Below, one piece after another: positions 1-8,307 of a DNA stretch of 23,283 bases. The position numbers and the translations under genes were made by a program. The stretch is from CAYURP01 sp964447175 (GTDB taxonomy: Bacteria > Zixibacteria > MSB-5A5 > SM23-73-2). Positions within the stretch are counted from its first letter, which is position 1; each line of letters starts with the position of its first letter. Under the pieces are notes generated by a model. It was not told the origin of the DNA and did not search any database. It saw only the letters and a program-made list of their open reading frames with translations. The stretch covers positions 1-23,283 of the forward strand of contig CAYURP010000041.1 in the NCBI GenBank assembly GCA_964447175.1. The letters run 5' to 3'.

Positions 1-2091
1 AAATTATTTTATACTTATCTTGCCAATGCCGAACAGGGTTCTTTGCAAATTTATTATGGTGAAGTAGATATTACCAATAGACGTTATCCTGATCCTAAAA
101 GACTTACTATCCAAGCTCTTAGAACAAGCCATGATTCACATTCGTATCCTGTTTGCGGTTCAGATTCTACGGACACTACATGGATAGTGTGGGGAGGACA
201 TGGTGCAAATGCTTTGTGGTATACAAAAAGCGGCGATAGAAAAAACTGGTCTGCTTTGGACTCGATTGTGGTGGTTCATGCCACCTATCCGATGTTCGAG
301 GCGGATACGTCGGGTGATACTATTTTCATAGTTTATAGAAGTATGAAGGATGTGAAAGATAAGGATTATCAAATATGTTGGGCTAAAAGTAATGACAGAG
401 GTAATACTTGGGATATAGATACCATTGTTTATTCTACTGCAATAGAGGATGTGACAGATGATACTTTAAGAAGGTTATATCTTGCGGATTTTGAAATTGA
501 TCCCACTAACACTATTCATCTGGTTTTCTATTGGTGCACTGAAAAACCTATAGATACACCTATATTTGGCGGGAGGGCTGTAGAATCAAGGGGGATGTGG
601 TATGCCCAATGTCGAGTATCAGATTCTGTCTGGTATCACGCTGACGGAGTAACTGTGGCGGGAACAACTGGACATCAGTATATATGTGCGGACAGCGCAG
701 AAAATTTGGCTTTATCAGATACATCGACGGCAAACTACACAGAAGTTAGTCCTTTTGAAATTTTCTGTCCGTTAAAAGGATCGGGTAATTATCCTGGCTG
801 GATTTATATTAGCGGGGGCATTAAATACGATAGAACACTCAATAATATGGATTCGACAGATGCCTGCATTTGGTGGTGGAATGGTTATGACTGGGATAGC
901 ACTAATGTTTCAGCTACGGCATCGGGTAACTATAGAATGTATTATGGAAAGGCAGGACTTGGTATAGCTACCACTCATAATAGGGGGGATACCCTTGCTC
1001 TTTATACAATTATAGGTGCGAGAGCTGATGTTGCAATGAATACTAATGAATGGTTTGCAGGAGTGATAATCGAATTTGTTTCAAATGATACCACCAGGAG
1101 TAGTTGGACAGTAAGAGAGCTTTCAGATGAATCAGCTATCGGACATGGTATGTTGTTTGTTCGTAGGGGTTCAAATCCCAATCATAGAGTAGATATTATT
1201 TTCGGTCAATACAAAACTATTGAATATATGACCAACAATACATATGCTTACGGATTGCCCTCTGGTAATGATTGGCGAATCGTAGTAGATGATAATGAAA
1301 AAGATAGGGTAACTACGACCAGATGGGGACATTGGAATACAAAAATTCTATGGAAAAATCACAGTCTGGCTCTGCCTGATTCGAATGGTTGGGTCAATAG
1401 TTATGTTTACCTGTATCACGATTACCCAAATGCAAATGAACCAGAAAAAAATCCTTTTGAAATATTTTCGGTAAGTCCTGGTGAAAACTCTTTTTGGGAG
1501 AGTTTTAATTATCCGATAGGCGGACTTAACTATCGAAATAGATGGAGATGTGATGGGTCTACTGTGGACATAGATATTGTTTCTATGCCTACAGAGCACA
1601 GTGTTCATATTTTACAAGGGAATAAGGCTGTATTCTTTAATGAGCCTGCTGTTGAAACATATGGAGCACATTTTGTAGATACGGACTTTCAAAGAGTCGA
1701 GATTATAGCAAATATAATGGCGATAGAAGTTGTTTCAAATTCATCTGTTTATCTGGGACTAAAGGACAATACCACCACTTTTAAAACTGGTATCAGAGGT
1801 GCTGGAAAGGACTGGAACTTTGCTTATTATAACGGTTCTTGGAATACTGGTGGATCTGCTTACAAGGCTCAGTATTATGAATTCAGATGTATAGTGGATG
1901 ATGATGGGGTAGATGTCTATATCAACGATTCCCTCTACTGGTCTGACATAAATTATGTTACCAAAATTGATAGTATAACCATTGGAGTAGATGCTGGGAA
2001 TAGGGCTTATTTTGATTATATCAGGGTGTTTCCCTGGCGATCTAATCCACCAGATTTATACATATTGAGGAATAGCAAAGGAGAACCATAA
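1..2091 (+). CDS. BNR/Asp-box (sialidase-like) beta-propeller protein, 5'-truncated by window edge
   Basis: The frame is open from base 1, so the gene starts upstream of the window; a TTG at 43 is only an internal codon. An N-terminal region of this fragment carries degenerate BNR/Asp-box motifs (SNDRGNTW, and a weaker SGDRKNW), as in sialidase-type six-bladed propellers that are usually secreted. The last ~170 residues (ending GNRAYFDYIRVFPW) resemble a concanavalin A/LamG-like jelly-roll domain often appended to such proteins. No sialidase catalytic set can be judged without the missing N-terminus, so a carbohydrate-binding or structural role is as likely as hydrolase activity. The gene lies outside the tRNA-Glu island and ends 90 bp before attL. 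Family placement is fairly secure; function is not. Confidence 0.7.
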   Translation, partial: KLFYTYLANAEQGSLQIYYGEVDITNRRYPDPKRLTIQALRTSHDSHSYPVCGSDSTDTTWIVWGGHGANALWYTKSGDRKNWSALDSIVVVHATYPMFEADTSGDTIFIVYRSMKDVKDKDYQICWAKSNDRGNTWDIDTIVYSTAIEDVTDDTLRRLYLADFEIDPTNTIHLVFYWCTEKPIDTPIFGGRAVESRGMWYAQCRVSDSVWYHADGVTVAGTTGHQYICADSAENLALSDTSTANYTEVSPFEIFCPLKGSGNYPGWIYISGGIKYDRTLNNMDSTDACIWWWNGYDWDSTNVSATASGNYRMYYGKAGLGIATTHNRGDTLALYTIIGARADVAMNTNEWFAGVIIEFVSNDTTRSSWTVRELSDESAIGHGMLFVRRGSNPNHRVDIIFGQYKTIEYMTNNTYAYGLPSGNDWRIVVDDNEKDRVTTTRWGHWNTKILWKNHSLALPDSNGWVNSYVYLYHDYPNANEPEKNPFEIFSVSPGENSFWESFNYPIGGLNYRNRWRCDGSTVDIDIVSMPTEHSVHILQGNKAVFFNEPAVETYGAHFVDTDFQRVEIIANIMAIEVVSNSSVYLGLKDNTTTFKTGIRGAGKDWNFAYYNGSWNTGGSAYKAQYYEFRCIVDDDGVDVYINDSLYWSDINYVTKIDSITIGVDAGNRAYFDYIRVFPWRSNPPDLYILRNSKGEP

Positions 2092-2181
2092 TCCGTTGTT
2101 TTGTTTGCATATACACGGCAATAACAGAGTAGAATCACCAAGTATAAACTTCCATCTAATCCACCAAAAAAGCTTTAAAAT

Positions 2182-2226
2182 CGTCCCCAACGAGATTTGA
2201 ACTCGTGTCGCCGCCGTGAAAGGGCG
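2182..2226. repeat. attL: attL: 45-bp direct repeat of the tRNA-Glu 3' half
   Basis: This is identical over 45 bp to 15046-15090, where the same bases form the 3' part of an intact tRNA-Glu (anticodon arm, T arm, acceptor 3' strand). Similarity stops abruptly after the core (AAACGACC here, GTGTCCTA at the other copy). The 5' half of the tRNA is absent, so this is the displaced 3' remnant left by site-specific integration, not a working tRNA. Confidence 0.95.
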
Positions 2227-2371
2227 AAACGACCTACTAAGAAAGACAACAAGTTACAAAATGACGCTGTCGGAAAACTTTCTAAGTCCAGTAGACACAA
2301 TGAACTAAATCGAAACAATCCGAAATAGACCGAAGAAACGCCCTTTCTGAATTTTGGTTTGTTTTGACTTA

Positions 2372-2397
2372 TTTTAGGCACAAATTTGGCACAAAAT
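2372..2397 (+). repeat. Candidate integrase arm-type site, left end
   Basis: Two direct GGCACAAA units (2377-2384 and 2388-2395), 11 bp start to start, are preceded by TTTTA. The same arrangement with the same spacing and orientation is found near the right end at 14978-14996. Paired repeats near both ends of a tRNA-integrated element fit arm-type binding sites for a tyrosine recombinase or Xis. This is inferred from pattern only. Confidence 0.6.
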
Positions 2398-2481
2398 TCC
2401 TTTCTGTTTTCTTTGAAAATTCCGTAAAATAATCTTGTATTTTTAAATCTATTTATATAAATTTGTAATTGGTGATAAAAT

Positions 2482-3300
2482 ATGCCGCTATCTACAAAAG
2501 AATATAAAAAGGGATTGAATAAAAGGGAGTCTTTTCTTATATCCTCTTTGGCAAGAGCAGACAAGAATATCTTCACCTTGGCGGATGCGAAAAGAATTGT
2601 AAAGAAGAATACAAAAGAATTAATGCATTCGCTGATTGAGAAGAAATGGGTTTTACCACTTAAAAGAGGCCTTTATGTTATTGTCCCTTTAGATGTAGGC
2701 GTCAAGGGAGCAGATAGTTTCATAGTCCACAATTTCGTTATCGCTTGTAACCTTGTTAGACCGTATTATATTGGCTTTTGGTCAGCCTTGAATTATCATG
2801 GACTGTCTGACCAGATCCCAAGCACCACTTTCATTGCCACCACAGAGGCGAAGAAACCTCTTAAAATCCTCAACAACGATTACCATTTTGTCGGGCTGGA
2901 GAGTAGTAAGTTTTTCGGAATCACTCAGGTTGAAATAGAAGGTAGGAAAATCAAGATATCTGATCCAGAGAAGACGATTCTTGATTGTCTTGACCATCCC
3001 GAACACGCAGGAGGGATCGATGAGGTAGCAAGATCGATTTATTTTTCTCACGAGGAGTTAGACTTCAGGAAAATTGGGGATTATGCTGACAGAATGGGGA
3101 ATGTTACGATCCTGAAAAGATTAGGTTATATTCTTGATAAAACAAGCTTGCTGGAGAAATATGAGTTTGTTTTCAAAGGATTTGTGCCCTCAAAGGGGTA
3201 TCCTGCACTGGACAAGCTATCTCCTAAAAAGGGAAAGCATAATTCGAAATGGGGGCTTCTGATCAACAAAGAAATCAATCCTGAGGGGTGGATGTATTGA
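2482..3300 (+). CDS. abiEi: AbiEi-like type IV antitoxin / transcriptional repressor
   Basis: The 272-residue protein has an N-terminal winged-helix segment (~1-70, including the KRGLYVIVP wing typical of AbiEi) and a C-terminal antitoxin domain containing SDPEKT at residues 160-165, a signature shared by AbiEi and related antitoxins. In characterised AbiE systems AbiEi binds inverted repeats in its own promoter and neutralises AbiEii without a stable protein complex. The ATG at 2482 is preceded by GGTGAT. The reading frame overlaps the toxin start, a normal arrangement for this pair. It is the first gene inside the island. Length agrees with the family. An IR operator was not clear upstream. 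Confidence 0.85.
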   Translation: MPLSTKEYKKGLNKRESFLISSLARADKNIFTLADAKRIVKKNTKELMHSLIEKKWVLPLKRGLYVIVPLDVGVKGADSFIVHNFVIACNLVRPYYIGFWSALNYHGLSDQIPSTTFIATTEAKKPLKILNNDYHFVGLESSKFFGITQVEIEGRKIKISDPEKTILDCLDHPEHAGGIDEVARSIYFSHEELDFRKIGDYADRMGNVTILKRLGYILDKTSLLEKYEFVFKGFVPSKGYPALDKLSPKKGKHNSKWGLLINKEINPEGWMY

Positions 3301-4067
3301 TCGACAAAAGGGAACTTCTGGAAAAAGCCAGAGAAAGAAATCTCAATCTACAGATGATCGAGAAGGATTATGTATTAGGGTGGCTTTTGTTCAGCATCTC
3401 CGGGATTCCTGATTTGGTTTTCAAGGGCGGAACAGCTTTGTCAAAAATATATTTCCCCAAAATCTGGAGATTGTCAGAGGATTTGGATTTTGCGTTTAGT
3501 GGACAAGATTTGAATGAAGTTTTTCCTCAGATCCAAGGAGCTCTATCCCGGGTAGAAAAGAAAAGCGGAATCGGATTAAAGATAAAAAGCCAGCATACCA
3601 ATCCGTTATACCTGCAATTGAAGATACAGTATGATGCCTTGCTTGGAAGGAATTGGGTAAAGTTTGATGTGACCAAGGAACAGACATTGGATAAGATTCG
3701 GTTACGTAAGCTCAAACAGGTCTATTCAGATTACCCGAACTTCAGCTTAAAGGTTGAATCGCTTGAGGAGATTTTTGCGGAGAAGCTCAGGGCTCTGATC
3801 GAAAGGGAAAAATGCAGGGATTATTATGATGTCTGGCAGCTTCTGAGATTGAAGCCAGATTTAGCAAAGACAAGAAGCCTATTTTTGAAAAAATGTGACG
3901 TAAAACAAATCAAATTCAGAGGAACCATTCAATTTTTCCCGGGTGATTTGCTAGACATCCTGGAGCCTTACTGGCAAAGGGAGCTGGGAAGATTGGTGCA
4001 TCCTTTGTCTGATTTGAATCAGGTCTTAGGAGAGATGAGGGAAAAGCTGGATTTCTTAATGATGTGA
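3297..4067 (+). CDS. abiEii: AbiEii-like nucleotidyltransferase toxin
   Basis: This is a DNA polymerase beta-fold nucleotidyltransferase of the AbiEii family. Numbering from a TTG at 3297, it shows FKGGTALSK at 42-50 and SEDLDF at 60-65, where D62 and D64 are the expected metal ligands, followed by the family's helical region (EIFAEKLRAL, then CRDYYDVW). Related toxins block growth by NTP-dependent modification of tRNA or other targets. TTG at 3297 is preferred because a GAGGGG Shine-Dalgarno sits 8 bp upstream and the start overlaps the antitoxin stop as TTGA; the in-frame GTG at 3288 lies on the Shine-Dalgarno itself. AbiE was first known for phage abortive infection and fits the defence or maintenance cargo of this island. 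Confidence 0.88.
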   Translation: MIDKRELLEKARERNLNLQMIEKDYVLGWLLFSISGIPDLVFKGGTALSKIYFPKIWRLSEDLDFAFSGQDLNEVFPQIQGALSRVEKKSGIGLKIKSQHTNPLYLQLKIQYDALLGRNWVKFDVTKEQTLDKIRLRKLKQVYSDYPNFSLKVESLEEIFAEKLRALIEREKCRDYYDVWQLLRLKPDLAKTRSLFLKKCDVKQIKFRGTIQFFPGDLLDILEPYWQRELGRLVHPLSDLNQVLGEMREKLDFLMM

Positions 4068-4083
4068 GGCTTGGAGTAAGAAG

Positions 4084-7011
4084 ATGGAAATAGTGACCTT
4101 TTACGGAGGGTTAGTATTAATCATCTTATTTGTTCTGCGTTTTTCTTTTGCCGATAAGCACGATATCGTGCAAACTCATGAAACAGCTCTCCGTCTTTCG
4201 ACTGCCGTTACAATGCTCTCTATCTCTTTTATGATAAGCCTTTTCATCGGGATCAAGATACTGATAATGGAGGTTTATGAGTCAAAAGATCTTGAATATG
4301 TTCCCCTTGTGATCCTTCACTTAGCCCCATCGTTTCTGGCCCTTTATTCATATATAACCATACCTAAATTCTTTCGACGAAAGTTTGTTGTTAAAGAATC
4401 AACCTACCAAGTTGGGATCAAAAACCTTATAGGAGATTTAATCGGCAAGTATTCTTCACAGCTGGGGTTAAGAAAAGATCCTCAAATTTATTTCTCAGCC
4501 TACTCGAATATTGCACCCCATGTTTTCGGTAGAAACAGTAACAATGCAAGCATAGTATTTCCTTCGAACTTTGAAGAAATCACAAGAAGGATTCAAGGTC
4601 AAGAGTACTGGGCGTCTGGTCCTGTTATAGATTATCTTGTTCTGCACGAGCTTTCCCATATTAAGAACAGAGACTTGGGATTCTTATCTTGGATACATTC
4701 ATTTGTTCGCTTTTTTTCACCTTGGTGTCTAAGCGTCATTCTGGTTGCAATTATAACACTCGTCTTCGGAAAGGCAACGATCTTTGTTGAGTCATATTAT
4801 GCATTTTTCTTGGTATTGATTAGCTTTTTCTGCGCTAAGCTGATTTATAGTTCTGCTTCACGAGAAAGAGAATTTTTAGCTGATGCAAGAGCGTCAATTC
4901 TCATGTCCAAGAATAAAAGAATTGAGTTGCTTAGTGATGAAAAGGCTGAATGGGGTGGATCAATGTTCGGACGCTTACTTGAGTACTTCCAATTCTTCCC
5001 ACCCTTTCTGAAGAGAGAACTGTTTGGCATTCGCGGTAGGAAAGGCGTGAATGGAGCTAGTCTTGCGAGCAATAACATTAAATCCATGCTGTACAGAGTG
5101 CTAGACCACATAGGAAACCCGAAGCTGAGAAGTTCTGCCCTTAAGCTATATGACTATATTTTTTCTACACATCCGACAGAAAAAGAGAGAGCAAAAGCCT
5201 TCAAGTCAAGCGATTACATTGAGAGAGCAACCAAGTTGCCTTCGATAGAGTCCAGTATATGGTTGGGTGTAGGCGCTGCTGGAATTTTTGTTTTCTCTAT
5301 TTTTTTCATTCTATCGAGTAAGAATTTGGATATCGTGAATCTTGCGAATTTCGGGCCAAGCCTGGTAGGAGATCAGTGGTATGTTCTGATCATTTACGCC
5401 ATTATAGTCTACTTAGGAGCCACATTTGCAATCCCTCTGAGGAGTTCAATTATGCCGGGTTGGAAAGATAGAGGTTACTATTTAAAGCTTGGATTTCGAT
5501 ACCTGGTGAGTTTCTTGGCTGCAGCAGTTTCGATTCTAATCGTGATATTACCCACTATGTACACTCGATTAGAAATTTTTTTGATCTTTCAAGTGTATGC
5601 TATATTTTGGATATTCGCAATTGGTTTCATGATCTCTGTATTAATCGCGGTTTTCCTCACCATGGGAACCGAAGGTGCAGTTTTCAAAAAACAAAATCGC
5701 CCGTGGCTTCCTTTGGTGACCATTTCGTGGTCTTGTTTGACCATTGCAGCTGTGTCTTGTGTGGTAATAATAATGTCTAAAACATTGACATGGGTGGATG
5801 ATAGCGAGATTGCTATTCTGACCATTTTTTTAAGTCTGGCTTTTGGCTTACCATTAATGCTTGGGAGAGAACAGTCTGCTGTAGACTTTAGGGAGAGGTA
5901 TCTATTCATGGTTATCAAAAAAAAGGTGAAAAAAGTTGAAGAGAAACTCTCAAGGATTTTATTGGTGATGATTTCTCGATTATTGCGAATTACAGGCAGA
6001 CTGTGTTTACTTGCTGCAGCCATTTTAATATTGGTTAATGCGTTATTAGGATTTATGCCGGAGTTAGATTTGCGATGGATGGGTTTCAGGTTTGTGGATT
6101 CTAAAGAACTAATTTTATTCGGTGGTTTGGTGGCAGGAATAGTGTTCTACTTAAATAAGTCTAAGAAGGTAGTTGAACAGAATTTGACGGATTTTTTACA
6201 CCGACTTTTTTTCTTGTCTTCTATTTTGCCTTTAATTGAAAAAGGCAATATAGAGTGTGAATGTATTGATAAACAGATAAAGAAATACCTGGCGAAAGAT
6301 CATGGGGTGAAATTGTTTAGAAACGCTGATTTTTCGTGCATGTCTTGTTCTTATTATGGATTCATGACACTTTTCAACTGTGGCTATTCCTTGAATGACG
6401 ACCCTGAATTGACGAAGTGGGTAATGGGATGTGAAACAGATGTTGGTGGTTTTGCTGATTGGAAGGGAGGAAAACCCCGCCTCTTCTCAACATATAAAGC
6501 ACTACGAATACTCCAAACGCAGGGGAGGATGGATGTGGTAGATTCAGAATTTCACAGCAAGTGGATAAAGCACTTGCAAGTTCAAAGAGGTGGCTTCAGG
6601 TCTCCCTATGCTAAAGAGGCGACATTAGAAAATACTTTCTATGCAATAGTGTCTCTATCGATTTTACAAAGATTAGAATGCATCAACATAGAAGGGATAT
6701 CCAAATGGATTATGACCGAATGGCAACATAACACAGAAGATCTGCAATCTACATTTTATTTCTTACACTGTCTACATGATATTGACCAACTTTCTCCATC
6801 ACTAATAGATGAGTTGAGACGGAATTGGCTGTCTCAAAAGATTCCAATGTTGCTTAATATAAGAGTAGACAGGAGTAGTGAAACAGTATACTACTTGGTA
6901 AGTATCTACCGAATATTGAAAGGAGAGGAACTAACACTATCTGATAAAGCTTTAGCGAATTTGGGGCACAGAGTTGCAAAGCATCTTAGGTCCATAACAG
7001 AATCCTTATAA
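4084..7011 (+). CDS. Multi-pass membrane M48-type metalloprotease fused to a prenyltransferase-like domain
   Basis: The 975-residue protein starts with membrane helices, then an M48 peptidase core: HELSH at 188-192 (zinc-binding HExxH) and REREFLAD at 260-267, whose ExxAD gives the expected third ligand E263. Many hydrophobic segments follow (roughly 390-690, about eight helices). The soluble C-terminus (~700-975) has repeats resembling protein prenyltransferase beta subunit/terpene cyclase alpha-alpha barrels: DVGGFADW at 786-793 and QRGGFR at 834-839, each followed by a helix pair. M48 enzymes such as Ste24/HtpX cleave membrane or prenylated proteins, so joining to a prenyltransferase-like fold is suggestive, but prenyl-transfer zinc ligands were not identified. 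It lies 16 bp after abiEii, so co-transcription is likely; its start has GGAG upstream. Substrate unknown. Confidence 0.75.
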   Translation: MEIVTFYGGLVLIILFVLRFSFADKHDIVQTHETALRLSTAVTMLSISFMISLFIGIKILIMEVYESKDLEYVPLVILHLAPSFLALYSYITIPKFFRRKFVVKESTYQVGIKNLIGDLIGKYSSQLGLRKDPQIYFSAYSNIAPHVFGRNSNNASIVFPSNFEEITRRIQGQEYWASGPVIDYLVLHELSHIKNRDLGFLSWIHSFVRFFSPWCLSVILVAIITLVFGKATIFVESYYAFFLVLISFFCAKLIYSSASREREFLADARASILMSKNKRIELLSDEKAEWGGSMFGRLLEYFQFFPPFLKRELFGIRGRKGVNGASLASNNIKSMLYRVLDHIGNPKLRSSALKLYDYIFSTHPTEKERAKAFKSSDYIERATKLPSIESSIWLGVGAAGIFVFSIFFILSSKNLDIVNLANFGPSLVGDQWYVLIIYAIIVYLGATFAIPLRSSIMPGWKDRGYYLKLGFRYLVSFLAAAVSILIVILPTMYTRLEIFLIFQVYAIFWIFAIGFMISVLIAVFLTMGTEGAVFKKQNRPWLPLVTISWSCLTIAAVSCVVIIMSKTLTWVDDSEIAILTIFLSLAFGLPLMLGREQSAVDFRERYLFMVIKKKVKKVEEKLSRILLVMISRLLRITGRLCLLAAAILILVNALLGFMPELDLRWMGFRFVDSKELILFGGLVAGIVFYLNKSKKVVEQNLTDFLHRLFFLSSILPLIEKGNIECECIDKQIKKYLAKDHGVKLFRNADFSCMSCSYYGFMTLFNCGYSLNDDPELTKWVMGCETDVGGFADWKGGKPRLFSTYKALRILQTQGRMDVVDSEFHSKWIKHLQVQRGGFRSPYAKEATLENTFYAIVSLSILQRLECINIEGISKWIMTEWQHNTEDLQSTFYFLHCLHDIDQLSPSLIDELRRNWLSQKIPMLLNIRVDRSSETVYYLVSIYRILKGEELTLSDKALANLGHRVAKHLRSITESL

Positions 7012-7028
7012 GACCTAAAGTAATTTTT

Positions 7029-7811
7029 CTATTTATCATCCCACGATTTGTATCTTTTTACCTTGAAAGACAACTTACTCGCCGCTTTTAGTCCTTCCTC
7101 ATAAACTCCGCTATCCGGGTAAATGTTTAGAACTGCTGTTTTATAATAACCTCCTTTTCTCAACTCCCTAGCTACAATGTCAGGATATTCTGAGTGACGC
7201 ACCAGTTGAGATGCGGTTATTTTCTTTCGTCTTTTAAGCTTTTTCTTAGAGTTACCGAACGCGACAGAAAAGAGATCATCTTGTAATATGTATTCTACCG
7301 CAGTCCTCTCAATGTTTTTATAGACTGACTTAACGAATTCCTCGAAATTCTCAGGATATTTTTTCATCTGGTATAACAGAATTGGCACGCCAATTTGTCT
7401 TTTGTGGAGTTCAACACCAATTCCAAGTATTGGTTTGAACCGGCAGCCAATCACATCTTGATGAATCCCATAAAGTAGAGGTACCTTAAGGTCTCCTTCT
7501 GAAGGGGTAATATCGCGGCGTGGGTGGAAATGAATGAAAACCAACTCGTAATTCTTGTTATCCTTTACCATATGTTCATTGAACTGAGGAGTCTGAGTGG
7601 ACTTTGCACTCTTCATGCCGTCGTTTTCTCCAATAACAATATCAGTGAACCACGCTTGGTTAGAACCTATCCTCTTAATGATATTGAAACCGGTTTCTTT
7701 CTTTTCCTTGCGACAAACGTCAGCTGCTTTTAAGGCAGAATTGACAAATTCCTGACTACTGAAAAGCTCCTTTATAAACTTCCCCGACACGATCTCCTTC
7801 TCAGTAGCCAT
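7029..7811 (-). CDS. JAMM/MPN-domain metalloprotease-like protein (stand-alone, minus strand)
   Basis: The 260-residue protein carries a full JAMM signature: E39 (KETGF), H94 and H96 (HFHP), then exactly seven residues to S104 and D107 (SEGD), matching E...HxHx7SxxD. JAMM proteins hydrolyse isopeptide or C-terminal bonds of ubiquitin-like modifiers, so this is a candidate deconjugase for the neighbouring Ubl. The ~130-residue C-terminal extension has a basic stretch (SKKKLKRRKK) and is not recognised. The gene is convergent with the M48 fusion (17-bp gap) and divergent from the Ubl operon, so the 171-bp gap between 7811 and 7983 must hold both promoters. It differs clearly from the second JAMM protein at 8711 in length, spacing and strand. 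Other MPN roles such as DNA-repair RadC-like functions cannot be excluded. Confidence 0.8.
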   Translation of the reverse strand: MATEKEIVSGKFIKELFSSQEFVNSALKAADVCRKEKKETGFNIIKRIGSNQAWFTDIVIGENDGMKSAKSTQTPQFNEHMVKDNKNYELVFIHFHPRRDITPSEGDLKVPLLYGIHQDVIGCRFKPILGIGVELHKRQIGVPILLYQMKKYPENFEEFVKSVYKNIERTAVEYILQDDLFSVAFGNSKKKLKRRKKITASQLVRHSEYPDIVARELRKGGYYKTAVLNIYPDSGVYEEGLKAASKLSFKVKRYKSWDDK

Positions 7812-7909
7812 ATTATCACAAGCCTAGAGTTACTCAACCACCCAAATTAACAACCCATTGATTACCATTTAGTTACAAAGATTTAAAAAGATTTTGTGCA
7901 GAAAAATCA

Positions 7910-7932
7910 CGCAGATTAGCAATAAATCTGCG
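7910..7932. promoter_or_regulatory. Perfect 8-bp dyad between divergent JAMM gene and Ubl operon
   Basis: CGCAGATT (7910-7917) and AATCTGCG (7925-7932) form a perfect inverted repeat around a 7-nt centre, 50 bp before the Ubl start. There is no T-run on the + side. Its place between two divergent transcription units suggests an operator or a 5'-leader hairpin. No strong sigma-70 promoter was visible in this gap. Confidence 0.4.
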
Positions 7933-7982
7933 CAAAAAAGGAAATGTTAATATGAGATGCGGATTGAAAGGAGGTGAGAAAA

Positions 7983-8234
7983 ATGTCGGCCAATTTGAAA
8001 CATTTGTCCATTACCGTCACAGGCAAAGGTGGAGATCCGAATCAAAAGGAAGTCAAACAGATCGATATTGAGCCTGGAACAACGCCAGGAGACGTTCTCC
8101 GATCACTAGATCTTAGCGGGTATGTGCTCTCGAGCCGGACAAAAAGTTCTTTCAATGATCGTGAAAATCTGTATCCGCTGGTTCAAGATGGCGAGGATCT
8201 GAACGCATCACCAGTCATGAGCGCGGGGGCTTAA
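7983..8234 (+). CDS. Ubiquitin-like beta-grasp modifier (Ubl)
   Basis: This 83-residue protein has the beta-grasp layout: strand LSITVTGKG (8-16), strand VKQIDIEPG (24-32), helix TPGDVLRSL (34-42), strand YVLSS (47-51), then ENLYPLVQDGEDL (61-73), the usual 'turn plus last strand' block of ubiquitin/ThiS/MoaD/YukD-like folds. It is the first gene of an operon with E2-like, JAMM and E1 genes, so it is most likely the conjugated modifier. ATG 7983 is chosen because AAAGGAGGTGA lies 6 nt upstream; an in-frame GTG at 7974 lies within that Shine-Dalgarno. The C-terminus is SAGA, with G82 as penultimate residue and no Gly-Gly, so trimming of A83 may be needed before adenylation. A cofactor sulfur-carrier role is less likely because no ThiS/MoaD pathway genes adjoin. 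Confidence 0.75.
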   Translation: MSANLKHLSITVTGKGGDPNQKEVKQIDIEPGTTPGDVLRSLDLSGYVLSSRTKSSFNDRENLYPLVQDGEDLNASPVMSAGA

Positions 8235-8243
8235 TGTGTTGGG

Positions 8244-8271
8244 GGTGGCAGGGGCAAGAACCCCTGCCACC
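8244..8271 (+). promoter_or_regulatory. Intercistronic 11-bp hairpin after the Ubl gene
   Basis: GGTGGCAGGGG (8244-8254) and CCCCTGCCACC (8261-8271) pair perfectly over 11 bp with a 6-nt loop, starting 9 nt after the Ubl stop. No T-tract follows, so it is not a standard terminator. It could stabilise the 3' end of a processed Ubl mRNA or attenuate downstream expression, giving more modifier than enzyme. Confidence 0.6.
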
Positions 8272-8307
8272 TGAATCATTAACTGCTTTAATAAAAGGAG
8301 ATTTAAA

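Larger units (their letters stand above)
2092..2481. other. Intergenic region: island left boundary
   Basis: This 390-bp stretch has no gene. It holds ~90 bp of chromosome, then attL (2182-2226), then ~255 bp of AT-rich island DNA with the paired GGCACAAA motifs at 2377-2395. Between 2312 and 2338 there are three loosely similar ~10-bp units containing CGAAA or CGAAG. On the minus strand just outside attL, bases 2167-2181 form a T-rich run that probably was the native tRNA-Glu terminator before integration. Confidence 0.6.

Noticed and set aside
2182..2226. Second tRNA-Glu gene
   Set aside because: Only the 3' 45 bases are present; no 5' acceptor strand or D arm.
2175..2576. 133-codon minus-strand frame through attL
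   Set aside because: It reads tRNA-derived sequence and overlaps the start of abiEi; no protein features.
8244..8271. Hairpin as a rho-independent terminator
   Set aside because: No T-tract follows on either strand, and the operon continues with a good Shine-Dalgarno 30 bp later.
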